Shown here one piece after another: positions 24,301-31,702 of a stretch of DNA of 36,107 nt. This stretch comes from Deltaproteobacteria bacterium. Lineage in GTDB: Bacteria > Desulfobacterota > Desulfarculia > Adiutricales > Adiutricaceae. The DNA is taken from the NCBI GenBank assembly GCA_031267005.1, contig JAIRZX010000186.1, forward strand, positions 1 to 36,107. The letters are read 5' to 3'. The stretch's first letter is position 1. Every line of letters starts with the position of its first letter. The position numbers were made by a program, and so were the translations under genes. The notes below the pieces were generated by a model. It was not told the DNA's origin. It saw only the letters and a list, made by a program, of their open reading frames with translations, and ran no database searches.

Positions 24301-25072
24301 CCCCGAAAGGATCAAAGGTAGCCTTCGCCTGGGCCTCGGACACGAAGGCGTCCACCCTGCCCGAGGACAGGGCCCTCCACGCCTCGCCGACGTCGCGCAC
24401 GGTCTGGGCCACGTAGGGCTTCTCGACGGAGCTCCTGGCCATTTCGAAGTTGACCGTCCCGAGAAGGTAGGCGTAGCGCACCGGCCGCGTCGCGAGTATC
24501 TCGGAAAAAGGCCTCGCTCCGGGCATCCTCATGTACTGCAGCGTCCGCTCGGCTACGGGCGTGGTCATGAAGTAAACCTTGCGCCGTTCCGGGGTGGGGG
24601 TCATCTCGGACGTGAAATCGACGCTCCCGTCCGAAAGCCCGCCCACGATGCGGTTCCAGGGGAGGATCTCGGCCTTCACCCTTACCCCGAAGAAGGCGGT
24701 CAGCCACTCGCAGATGTAGACCCCGGCCCCGCCCGGGCGGCCTTCCACCGTCATGAAGAGCTCGGAGCTGTTCGAGTTCGCGAAGACCAGCTTGCCCCGC
24801 GAGGCTTTAACGCCCTCGATGGCGTCTATCTCCTCCCGCGTCACGCCGGGCACGTCCATGTACCCCGGCCGGGCCGCCGCGCTCCCGCCCGGAAGGGCGC
24901 CCCCCTGGTCCCCCTCCCCCGCCCGGAGCCCGGCGGGCCCGCCGGGGGCGGCGGCGTCCCTCTGGGCCCAGCCGAAAGAGGTCGGAAACAGCGCCGCCCC
25001 GCACGCCGCCGCCAGGAGTGCGACGGCCGCAAGCAGGCGCGGGCTCAGGACAGCTTTGGGGATTGGGTGCAT
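21353..25072 (-). CDS. Hybrid sensor histidine kinase 4: SBP3-SBP3-TM-HisKA-HATPase-REC-HPt
   Basis: This paralog has 1239 residues. A signal peptide (1-36, ending GWA-Q) and a Gly/Ala spacer precede SBP_bac_3 domains at about 88-320 and 336-562, a TM helix (569-590), HisKA with H634, DTGVGI at 783-788 and GTGLGL at 813-818. The receiver has D931 and K983, the HPt has H1087, and a helical tail runs from about 1168 to 1230 (DFPRVDEVLARLQ ... GDFVKALDGL). Both SBP pockets keep the Arg signature (TPERRKVYFMT; RTPDREGRFLW). The HPt reads HALKS, so the usual Gly after Lys is Ser. The strongest promoter of the cluster (25718-25745) lies about 640 bases upstream. It is the best candidate to drive kinase 3 as well. 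No response regulator is adjacent. Confidence 0.93.
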   Translation of the reverse strand: MHPIPKAVLSPRLLAAVALLAAACGAALFPTSFGWAQRDAAAPGGPAGLRAGEGDQGGALPGGSAAARPGYMDVPGVTREEIDAIEGVKASRGKLVFANSNSSELFMTVEGRPGGAGVYICEWLTAFFGVRVKAEILPWNRIVGGLSDGSVDFTSEMTPTPERRKVYFMTTPVAERTLQYMRMPGARPFSEILATRPVRYAYLLGTVNFEMARSSVEKPYVAQTVRDVGEAWRALSSGRVDAFVSEAQAKATFDPFGEVETENILPMVTSEVALTARNPELAPFISAVQKHLDHSGRASFQALYREGNRDYVRTRFLASLTRPEQEWLKRRAGEGPIPVAMENDNYPVCFYNEREKEFQGVAVDILKEIRDMTGLEFVHAFSGPAAWDEIVSRLESGSVSLVTELVRTPDREGRFLWADQPYMTDRYAFLSLTGFPDVTLMDVPNLRVGITEKSAYAELFWKWYPEHPNTVNYKDITLPFAGLERGEVDLVMGTHNELLAMTNYLERPYFKVNIAIDRHYESFFGITSSETELRAIVSKAQALVGAEEIASRWRTRVFDYRGALARARMPFMAAGLGLLAFVIVLLTVMFMKSRRAGRFLEEAVSSRTEELTRQIGISERASKAKSDFLARTSHEIRTPMNAIIGFSELAQREYGKPKALEYIQGIRSAGASLLTIINDILDFSKIESGSLQLAPSRYRASSLLNDAITLIRVRMSEKPVKFVADVSPDIPSSMTGDSGRIRQILLNLLSNAVKYTERGHIRLSVRADKTGEEEARLTFEVQDTGVGIRKEDLERLFREFTRLDEKRNSAVEGTGLGLAIARSLCRAMGGDIEAESSYGEGSMFRARIFQKVTDWTPLGPLAEEHGEVEEARRATFTAPGAEILIVDDYASNLMVAEGLLAPYSMRLSFASGGLEAVGLVREHPFDLILMDHMMPEMDGIEAMKAVRGLEGGRDIPVVALTANAVAGMREMYLENGFDDFLSKPIDPARLDAVLSRWIPPSKRRGAPAAGALPGGAAPGAQGPAGEASTPVPVLEDVDSGLGAARAGGAARYLKLLETFRRDVAGSAYILKAAPGPDSTDRFAVVVHALKSALANIGAGPLSARAAALEAACRDGDQGFIVRKLPPFRERLERLAQSILDLSPLPGGGGSPPEAPSAPSPGRPAPDFGALAAGLADAIEASDFPRVDEVLARLQDAAASAGSPGLRDAVDAVSDDILVGDFVKALDGLTAMRDESRATR

Positions 25073-25717
25073 CGCTTGCTCGGCGACTGGCTCGGGTAGG
25101 CCTCCGCGCTACGTTCCGGCGGGCGGTCGCCGCCGACGCTGCGGGGGAGGCGGGTGACGGACCGGGCTTGGGTTAAGGCTCGCGGAGCCGGGCCGGCCGG
25201 GCCCTGGGCCCGCAGCCGGCGGGGTAAGCTCGGGGGCTAGGCGAAAATCGCGGCCCGGCCGCGCTTAGGGCCGGGCAAACCGCTCCGGATAACTAAGGCT
25301 TGGGAGGACGGCGGCAAAAAAGGTCCGCGAAAGCGCCGGGGCGGAGCGCCCAGCGACGGGAAGGCTTACGCCGGGAGGCAGGGCCGGGCCGGAAGGCGGG
25401 AGACAGGCGCGGGGCCGACCGGAAGCATGCCGTGTAGGCCTGGTAGGCCTGGCAGGCCGGTTAGGCCGCAACCGGTGCCTTTCAGGAAACTTTGCAACTG
25501 GTTGCGGGGAAAGGTTCCGTCGGGGGGAGAAAAGCGGGGCCGGGCCCGGAAAGGAAACCCAAGACCTCGCCCGGACGAGCCCGGGGGAGGCTTTCCTCGC
25601 CGGAGGGCTTGTCGGGCGACGGGCCGCAGGCAAAACCCCAAACCAGGGCTTCAAGTGAGATTCCGGAAATATGCCGGAAAGCCACGCCCTGAGCCAGTTT
25701 GACTTGAGACAATTTTA
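25073..25717 (-). other. Long leader region of kinase 4
   Basis: About 640 bases of GC-rich DNA separate the kinase 4 promoter from its start codon. Overlapping frames on both strands (for example around 25265-25700) look like shadows. A 9-bp repeat cluster lies at 25435-25470. If the promoter call is right, this is an unusually long 5-prime untranslated region. Confidence 0.4.
25435..25470. repeat. 9-bp repeat cluster in the kinase 4 leader
   Basis: Four adjacent 9-base units related to TAGGCCTGG (25435-25443, 25444-25452, 25453-25461, 25462-25470) occur in tandem, the last two with changes. The unit contains the palindrome AGGCCT, so the array could fold or bind protein. Confidence 0.45.
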
Positions 25718-25745
25718 ATTATATTGCCAGGGTCGATAAAGTCAA
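25718..25745 (-). promoter_or_regulatory. Strong candidate sigma-70 promoter for kinase 4
   Basis: On the minus strand TTGACT (25745-25740) is followed after 16 bases by a perfect TATAAT (25723-25718). It lies at the edge of an AT-rich island (25700-25990) in otherwise GC-rich DNA and points at kinase 4. This is the best promoter match of the kinase cluster. Confidence 0.6.
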
Positions 25746-26257
25746 GAGCGGCTGCCCGCCAGCCCGAATGCGGCTGGAAACGCGCGTTCCCGCAGTTCCG
25801 GGAGACGGGCGGGGGGGGGCGGCCTTCCATAAATCATACTAACCCGCCTTCGCACAAAAATCTGAAATTGGAAATTAAATATAGCATGTTATGAAATAAA
25901 ATCCGTAATATGGCTTCAAGTGATTTTTGTTGTTTTGAAAAAGATTATAATAAGGCGGCAGTAAATTCGATTATGGCGCCATCTGAAAGCATGTGAATCA
26001 TGCTTCACGCCTGACTGGCCTCCGGCAAATTTGACGGCGGGGGGCGATTGATTACCATCCTAAATTTTACAGGTTCGAATTGCGGCATATACCGTATTCC
26101 AACAAAGAGTTTTCAGGGAAAACCGGGAAAAAGAAGAAGAAAAATAGGGAAAGGAAAACAAAGGAACTGCGGAAAGCAAGCCCCTCCCCGTCCGGAACCG
26201 AATCTTTCCCAAAAATACGGCGCGGCCCCGACGTCCGCGAAGCCAAAGCGAAACGTC
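25746..26257. other. AT-rich island between kinases 4 and 5
   Basis: The DNA from about 25830 to 25990 and 26040 to 26130 is markedly AT-rich and has no gene. It may carry further regulatory sites, including a plus-strand TATAAT near 25948 without a good -35. The kinase 5 stop codon follows at 26258. Confidence 0.35.
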
Positions 26258-29200
26258 TCAAATGCCATTTGCCGTGAAACGCGAGAACTCCCGTTTCAAG
26301 GCGTCCAGCGCTTCCTGGGCCACCGCGAAGTCCCCGTCGAGCATGCCGTCCGCCAGCGCGCTTACGGCTCCTTCAAGCCCCAACCCGGAGGCGGCCTCCC
26401 TGAGCTCCGCCAGCCGCGCGTCCGCAAGACGGATGTCCCCCGCCTCCAACGCCCCGGAAAGGACCGCCGCAAGCCGCCTGAATTCGTCCGCCCCGCCCTC
26501 GTCCACGCGCTTCAGCCACGCTCCGGACCCGTTGGCGGCAGGGCCGACGACGGGGGCGGACAGCTCCCTGATATCCAGGATCAGGTGCTCCAGCCCAATT
26601 TTAAAGGGCGCGAGCTCCCTTTCGACGAACTTGCCGTCGCCGTCGCGGCAGGCCGCCTCCAGGGACGCCGCTTTCGCGGACAGGAACGCGGCCCCTATGT
26701 TGGCGCAGGCGCCTTTCAAAGCATGCGCCGCCACGCGGAGCCGCTCCAGCTGGCCGTCATCCGGCGTAAACTCCAGCCCGGCGGCGATCGCCTCCGCGTC
26801 CCTCCGGAAAGCGTCCAGGAGCAGAAGGTACCTGGCGGGACCGCCTACCCGGGCCGCGCCCTTTTCCGCGTCCACGCCCGCAAGGTCGGGCAGCCCCGGA
26901 GCCGCGCCGGCAGCGGTTCCCGAAACCTCTCCCCGGGGCCCGCCCGCTCCCTTTTCCTGATCTTCCCGGCAGCCCCGCCCTTCCGGCCCCTCCCCGTTCC
27001 CCGTAACCTCCAGCCCGCCCCGGCCTCCCCCGCTTTCCGGCATTCCCCCGATCCCGCGGCCGTCCCCGCCGCCAGGGCCGCCCTGGCCTTCCGGAGCGCC
27101 CGCAAAAGCGGGCCTGCCTGAAGCGGCTCCGGCGCCGCCCCCGCCCTCTCCGACGCCGCCTGCCCGGTCCGGCCCGGGCGGATCCAGGCGCTTTGAGGGG
27201 GGGATCCACCTGGCGAGGAGGCGGTCCAGGCGCTCGGGGTCGATAGGCTTGGTAAGGTAGTCGTCGAAACCGTTAGAGAGGTACATCTCGCGCATGCCCG
27301 CTACCGCGTTGGCGGTCAAGGCCGCCACCGGGACGTGCCGCCCGCCTTCCATGTCCCTTATTGCCTTCACGGCCTCGATGCCGTCCATATCCGGCATCAT
27401 GTGGTCCATCAGGATGAGATCGAAGGACCGCTCCCGCACGAGCCCCACGGACTCCAGCCCCCCCGCGGCGAAGGAAAGCCTCATGCCGTAGGGCGCCAAC
27501 AGTCCCTCCGCGACCATCAGGTTTGACGCGTAGTCGTCCACCACCAGCACCTCAGCCTCGGGGGCCAGGAAGCTCGGCCCTGCCGACTCCTTGGGTGCCG
27601 GCTCCCCGCCGAGCAGGGGCCCCATAGGCGTCCAGTCCGCCACCTTCTGTACAAAGGAGGCGCGGAACGCGGAGCCCTCGCCGTAAACGCTCTCGCAGTC
27701 TACGTCCCCGCCCATGGCCCGGCAGAGGCTTCTGGCGATGGCGAGCCCCAACCCGGTACCGGTAACGCCGATGTTCCGCTTGCCTTCCAGGCGCGTGAAC
27801 TCCTCGAAAAGCTTCCCCATATCCTCCGCGCGTATGCCTATACCCGTGTCCGATACCTCGAAGGCGATCCTGGCTTCCCCCTCCCCGTTCTTCCGCGCGC
27901 CCACGGAAAGAATGATTTGTCCGCTATCCGTATATTTGACGGCGTTTGACAGGAGATTCATGAGGATTTGCCGCACCCGGGCGGAATCCCCCGACAGCTC
28001 CTGCGGCACGTCGGGCGCCACCTGGCATACGAGCTTGACCGGCTTGGCGACAAGCCGCGCACGGGCGAGCGTTATCGCGTCGTTTAAAAGAGACGACGCC
28101 CTGTACCTTTCCGACGAGAAATTTATGCTTCCCGATTCGATTTTAGAAAAATCCAGTATATCGTTTATTATAGCGAGCAGGGTGCCTCCCGCGCTCCTGA
28201 TTCCTCGGATGTACTCAAGGCCCTTGGACTTTCCGAACTCGCGCTGGGCGAGTTCCGAAAATCCTATGATGGCGTTCATGGGGGTCCTGATCTCGTGGCT
28301 GGTGCGGGTAAGAAAGTCGCTCTTGGCCCGGTTCTCCCGCTCCGACACCGCTATCTGGCGGGTAAGCTCCAAAGTGCGGGCCGCAACGGTCTCCTCCAGC
28401 CCCTTAGCTGTCCTTTTCGATTTCGCGAACATCAAGCCTAACAGGGCAATCGCGGACGCCATCAGCGCGATGCCTGCCACCATGTAAGGCATGCGTTCCC
28501 TGGCCAGGGCGCCTCGGTAGTCGAATACCCTGTTGCGCCACCTGGAGACAATTTCCTCCGTGTCCACGCGTTTCTGGGCCGCAGAGATAATCGCGCTTAA
28601 CTCCGGGGCCCCGAGCGACACGCCGAAATACGACTCGTACGGGATGCCTAACGGGAGGTTCGCCTTGAACGCCGGCCTTTCCATGAAATTTGTAATAGAC
28701 AGGAGATCGTTCCCGGAGCCCACCATGAGATCTATCTCACCGAGTTCGAGCGCCCTGAACGGCACGAAGCTGTCGCGGTAGAATACCTTGCGCTCCTGGC
28801 CGGGAAAGAGCCTCGTGAACAGCTCCAAATGGGCCGTTCCCTCAGTTAGCCCCACCCTGAGCCCGGGCACGTCCGACAAAGACACGTCGGGGAATCCGGA
28901 AAGCGAAATAAACAAGTAACGGTCTTTCATGTAAGGCACGTCGGTCCAGTGGTAGCGGCCCAGGCGTTCAGGCGTGCGCAACAGCTCGCTTATGAGCTGG
29001 ATCTCCCCCGTCTCCAGCTCACGCAGCAATTCGGCCCAGTCGACGGGCCTGTCGTTCGCCGGCCTTATGTCCAGTCCGGTAAGTCTCCTTATTTCGTTTA
29101 GGATATCGACCGCAATCCCTTGAAACTCGCCTTCCCGCTCGTTGAAAAAGCATATGGGGTAGTTGTCGTACTCAAGCCCGACGAGAATTGGTATAGCAGC

Positions 29201-30199
29201 CTCCCCCGTCCTTTCGTCCGCCCATTTCAATTCGTCCCGGCCGAGCGAAATAAGGAACCTCGACCGCCTGTATTCGCTCGCCCCCTCGCGGTATATGCCC
29301 GCGAAGGGATTCGGCCCGGACGCGTCCATATACTTCTGCACGGCCGAGACGAACGGCGCGAGCTCGGGGTTCTTGGATGCAAGGGACACCGGGCTCGTCA
29401 CAAGCGGCAGGATGTCTTCGGCTTCTATTAACCCGAACTGGTCGAAGGAGGCCTGTATGGGCGACTCCACTACGATGGCGTCGCACTCGCCGCTTGTCAG
29501 GGCGTTCCATGCCCCGGCCAGGTCGCTTTTCCTGTGGGCGACGTATGGGCGCTCCACCGCGTGTTGGGCCGACTTGAAGTTCACTGACTTGTCGAAATAG
29601 ACGTAGCGCACGGGCCGCGTCTTTAAAATCTCCCCCAAGGGCTGCGCCTCCGGAAGCCTCAAATACGCGATGGGGCGCTCGGCTATGGGCGTCGTCATGA
29701 AATAGGTCCCGGCCCGCTCCGGCGTAGGCGTCATCTCGGCAGTGAAATCCACCGTGCCGTCGTCCATGCCCGCCAGCACCTTGTCCCAGCTGACGATGCG
29801 CGCTTCCACCTCGATTCCGAAGAACTCGGCGAGCCACTGCGCCATGAGCGGCACCGCCCCGCCCAGGCGGCCGTCGGCGGTCCTGAACAGTTCCGAACTC
29901 CGCTCGTTTGCGAACAACAGCCTCTTGCGGCGCGACTTTACCCTTTCTATCGCCTCGATTTCATCGTCCGTGACGTCCCGAACCGAGAGATACGCGGGAG
30001 GCCCGGAGGGAAGCCCGTCCGGAGGCCCCCCCGCCACCGCCCTCCGGAGCGGGGTGCGCGGCTGTTGGGCTTCCAGGGGTTGCGGCCAGCAAGCGAGCGC
30101 CGCCAGAAACACGGCGAAGGCCGCTGCCGCAACCCGCAAAGCCGCGGGACGGCCGGGGGCCAGGGTTACCGGCGGCTCGGAGGGAGCCCCCCTGCGCAC
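26258..30199 (-). CDS. Hybrid sensor histidine kinase 5: SBP3-SBP3-TM-HisKA-HATPase-REC-HPt
   Basis: The fifth paralog is the most divergent. The open frame extends upstream to 30448, but I prefer the GTG at 30199 (1313 residues): GAAGG lies about 7 bases before it, and it places a signal peptide (1-44, ending LEA-Q) at the N-terminus, whereas the longer start adds 83 residues of Arg/Pro-rich sequence. From the GTG, the SBP_bac_3 domains are at about 87-317 and 335-562, the TM helix at 570-592, HisKA H635, DTGIGI at 784-789, GTGLGL at 814-819, receiver D932 and K984, a Gly-rich linker of about 100 residues, HPt H1159 in HALKG, and a tail at about 1239-1302. The first SBP keeps TPERAGTYFMT but lacks the Cys conserved in the other four (LMAQW replaces xxCEW/CDW). 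The promoter is at 30749-30777. Confidence 0.9.
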   Translation of the reverse strand: MRRGAPSEPPVTLAPGRPAALRVAAAAFAVFLAALACWPQPLEAQQPRTPLRRAVAGGPPDGLPSGPPAYLSVRDVTDDEIEAIERVKSRRKRLLFANERSSELFRTADGRLGGAVPLMAQWLAEFFGIEVEARIVSWDKVLAGMDDGTVDFTAEMTPTPERAGTYFMTTPIAERPIAYLRLPEAQPLGEILKTRPVRYVYFDKSVNFKSAQHAVERPYVAHRKSDLAGAWNALTSGECDAIVVESPIQASFDQFGLIEAEDILPLVTSPVSLASKNPELAPFVSAVQKYMDASGPNPFAGIYREGASEYRRSRFLISLGRDELKWADERTGEAAIPILVGLEYDNYPICFFNEREGEFQGIAVDILNEIRRLTGLDIRPANDRPVDWAELLRELETGEIQLISELLRTPERLGRYHWTDVPYMKDRYLFISLSGFPDVSLSDVPGLRVGLTEGTAHLELFTRLFPGQERKVFYRDSFVPFRALELGEIDLMVGSGNDLLSITNFMERPAFKANLPLGIPYESYFGVSLGAPELSAIISAAQKRVDTEEIVSRWRNRVFDYRGALARERMPYMVAGIALMASAIALLGLMFAKSKRTAKGLEETVAARTLELTRQIAVSERENRAKSDFLTRTSHEIRTPMNAIIGFSELAQREFGKSKGLEYIRGIRSAGGTLLAIINDILDFSKIESGSINFSSERYRASSLLNDAITLARARLVAKPVKLVCQVAPDVPQELSGDSARVRQILMNLLSNAVKYTDSGQIILSVGARKNGEGEARIAFEVSDTGIGIRAEDMGKLFEEFTRLEGKRNIGVTGTGLGLAIARSLCRAMGGDVDCESVYGEGSAFRASFVQKVADWTPMGPLLGGEPAPKESAGPSFLAPEAEVLVVDDYASNLMVAEGLLAPYGMRLSFAAGGLESVGLVRERSFDLILMDHMMPDMDGIEAVKAIRDMEGGRHVPVAALTANAVAGMREMYLSNGFDDYLTKPIDPERLDRLLARWIPPSKRLDPPGPDRAGGVGEGGGGAGAASGRPAFAGAPEGQGGPGGGDGRGIGGMPESGGGRGGLEVTGNGEGPEGRGCREDQEKGAGGPRGEVSGTAAGAAPGLPDLAGVDAEKGAARVGGPARYLLLLDAFRRDAEAIAAGLEFTPDDGQLERLRVAAHALKGACANIGAAFLSAKAASLEAACRDGDGKFVERELAPFKIGLEHLILDIRELSAPVVGPAANGSGAWLKRVDEGGADEFRRLAAVLSGALEAGDIRLADARLAELREAASGLGLEGAVSALADGMLDGDFAVAQEALDALKREFSRFTANGI

Positions 30200-30748
30200 T
30201 GGGACGCCTTCGGGCGCCCGGGAACGCCTCCGGAAAACCGGGGCCGCAGGACGCAAGGGCAAAACATGGTTTTGGGGAGGACGCAGGCCGTCTCTGTCGC
30301 CTGAAGCGCCGTCGGCCGGCGAAATGCTGAAAGCGGAAGGATGAAGACGGAAAGCGAGAGGCGTCACGTGGGAAACGGAAGGCATAACGAGCCGGATTAG
30401 TCTAACGCGCACGGCAGACCGGGAGGCCTTTCGGGACGAAAGAGGCAAAAGCGCGAAGGATGTCTGAGATGTCAGGCCACCGAAGCGCGAGAGGCGATCA
30501 GGTGCTGGGAATGACGGACCGTCCGTGCCGGACGGATCGCGATAAGGGCCGGGAGTCAGGCCAGCGGCCCGGACGGAAGCCCCGGGGCCGGGCAGGCGAC
30601 CGGAGGCCAGCTTGAGGCGGGAGAGAGCCGCTGGGGAGCCTTGGGGCCGACGGATCCGGGAAGTGTCCGGACGTTCCGGGCTTTGGGAGGCGACGCGGCG
30701 GGCGGCGCCGCCCCCCCCCGTTCCTGACGGTTCGGGTCACCCTCTAAC
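30200..30748 (-). other. Leader region of kinase 5
   Basis: This GC-rich stretch lies between the candidate promoter and the preferred kinase 5 start. The kinase frame stays open through 30448, so part of it could be coding if an upstream start is used. No other gene is evident. Confidence 0.35.
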
Positions 30749-30777
30749 AATCTATTTGCGCGGAGCCTTCGTGTCAA
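30749..30777 (-). promoter_or_regulatory. Candidate sigma-70 promoter for kinase 5
   Basis: On the minus strand TTGACA (30777-30772) is followed after 17 bases by TAGATT (30754-30749), a consensus -35 with a 4/6 -10. It points at kinase 5, with a predicted leader of about 540 bases to the GTG start. Confidence 0.5.
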
Positions 30778-31149
30778 GACGGGTTTCCAAGCTCTCCGAA
30801 GTTCGCTTCCCAGACAGAGGAACGTGAAAGGGATTTATGCTAGCTGGATAAGCTCCAGCCGTCCGCCGCCCGATTGGCTTTCTCCGGGGAGATTTCGAAG
30901 CCGCAAGCGAATAGGGGCGCCGTTCGATAATGGAGGCGTTCAGCTTCAACCAGAGGGGCTCCCCGGGCTCCCTGAAGCCCCCGGAAAGGCTTTCAAACAG
31001 TTGCGGGCGCTCCCGGCAAATCTTATCGGAGCGTATCCGTTCACAGGTTCAAGGGGGAAACAGTCATTTGTCAGGCTGGAGGCGGGCTGGCGGAAGTCTG
31101 GAGGCAGGCCGGGGGAGGTCCGGGGGAGGCCCGGGGGCAGGCCGGGGCG

Positions 31150-31325
31150 GGCCGGAGGAGGTACGGAGACGGGCTGGAGGAGGTACGGAGGAGGTCCGGG
31201 GCGGGATGGAGGAGGTCCGGGGCGGGCTGGAGGAGGTCCGGGGCGGGATGGAGGAGGTCCGGGGCGGGATGGAGTGAGGGTCCGGAGGCGGGATGGAGTG
31301 AGGTCCGGAGGCGGGATGGAGGCGG
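31150..31325. repeat. 21-bp minisatellite
   Basis: A unit of 21 bases, GAGGAGGTCCGGGGCGGGAT plus G, is repeated with few changes from about 31190 to 31275, and decayed units extend on both sides from about 31080 to 31330 (GGTACGGAGAC and GTCCGGAGGCGG variants). The unit is strongly strand-asymmetric: almost pure purine plus GGGG runs on the plus strand, so it could form G-quadruplexes. There are no spacers between units, so it is not a CRISPR array. Confidence 0.8.
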
Positions 31326-31451
31326 ATTGGGGTTAGGAGTGAGGCCGTAGCTCGAGACAAGGGTACCGAGGTGGTCTTGTCCCCTGTGAACGAATACCTC
31401 GGAGCGTCGTCGGGGCAAAGCCTTAACCGGAGGCGTTGCGGAACGGATTTT

Positions 31452-31474
31452 TATCGATAATTATAGTATCGATA
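31452..31474. promoter_or_regulatory. Paired TATCGATA palindromes, operator-like
   Basis: Two copies of the 8-base palindrome TATCGATA (31452-31459 and 31467-31474) are separated by 7 bases, centre to centre 15. They sit in a small AT-rich pocket and overlap a minus-strand TATAAT (31461-31466) without a good -35. The arrangement suggests a protein-binding site; the target gene is unknown. Confidence 0.35.
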
Positions 31475-31702
31475 CTTTAGACAGCGATATATTGGTGCAA
31501 GCTCGAAAAAACTCCTCCCCGCCCGTAGCGGCCCGTTCTGCGGCCCTATTCTGGAGGCAGCTCCACCCGTCCGTTCAGGCGCTTCTTCGACCGAATAGCT
31601 GCATCCCATGCCGTTGCCGCCAAGCTCCGCCGGACACCGTCCCGGATCGAGACCAACTGGCTCGGCCGGGGCGCTCCTGTCAGGGCGAGACCGGAACAGG
31701 GC

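Larger units (their letters stand above)
30778..31702. other. Intergenic region between kinase 5 promoter and proB
   Basis: No supported gene lies here. The region contains a 21-bp minisatellite (about 31150-31325) and an AT-rich pocket at 31445-31495 with paired TATCGATA palindromes. Frames through the minisatellite are open on both strands only because the unit is seven codons long. Confidence 0.4.

Noticed and set aside
25265..25712. Cluster of overlapping frames on both strands upstream of kinase 4
   Set aside because: Pro/Arg/Gly-rich in all frames, consistent with GC-rich non-coding leader DNA.
30200..30448. N-terminal 83-residue extension of kinase 5
   Set aside because: Arg/Pro-rich and would bury the signal peptide; the internal GTG at 30199 has GAAGG upstream and aligns with the starts of the other kinases.
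31080..31330. Possible CRISPR array
   Set aside because: Units follow each other directly with no unique spacers and there are no cas genes in the window.
31064..31418. Pro/Ser/Thr-rich proteins encoded across the 21-bp minisatellite
   Set aside because: The frames are open only because the repeat unit is seven codons long without stops; no start signal or flanking conserved protein.
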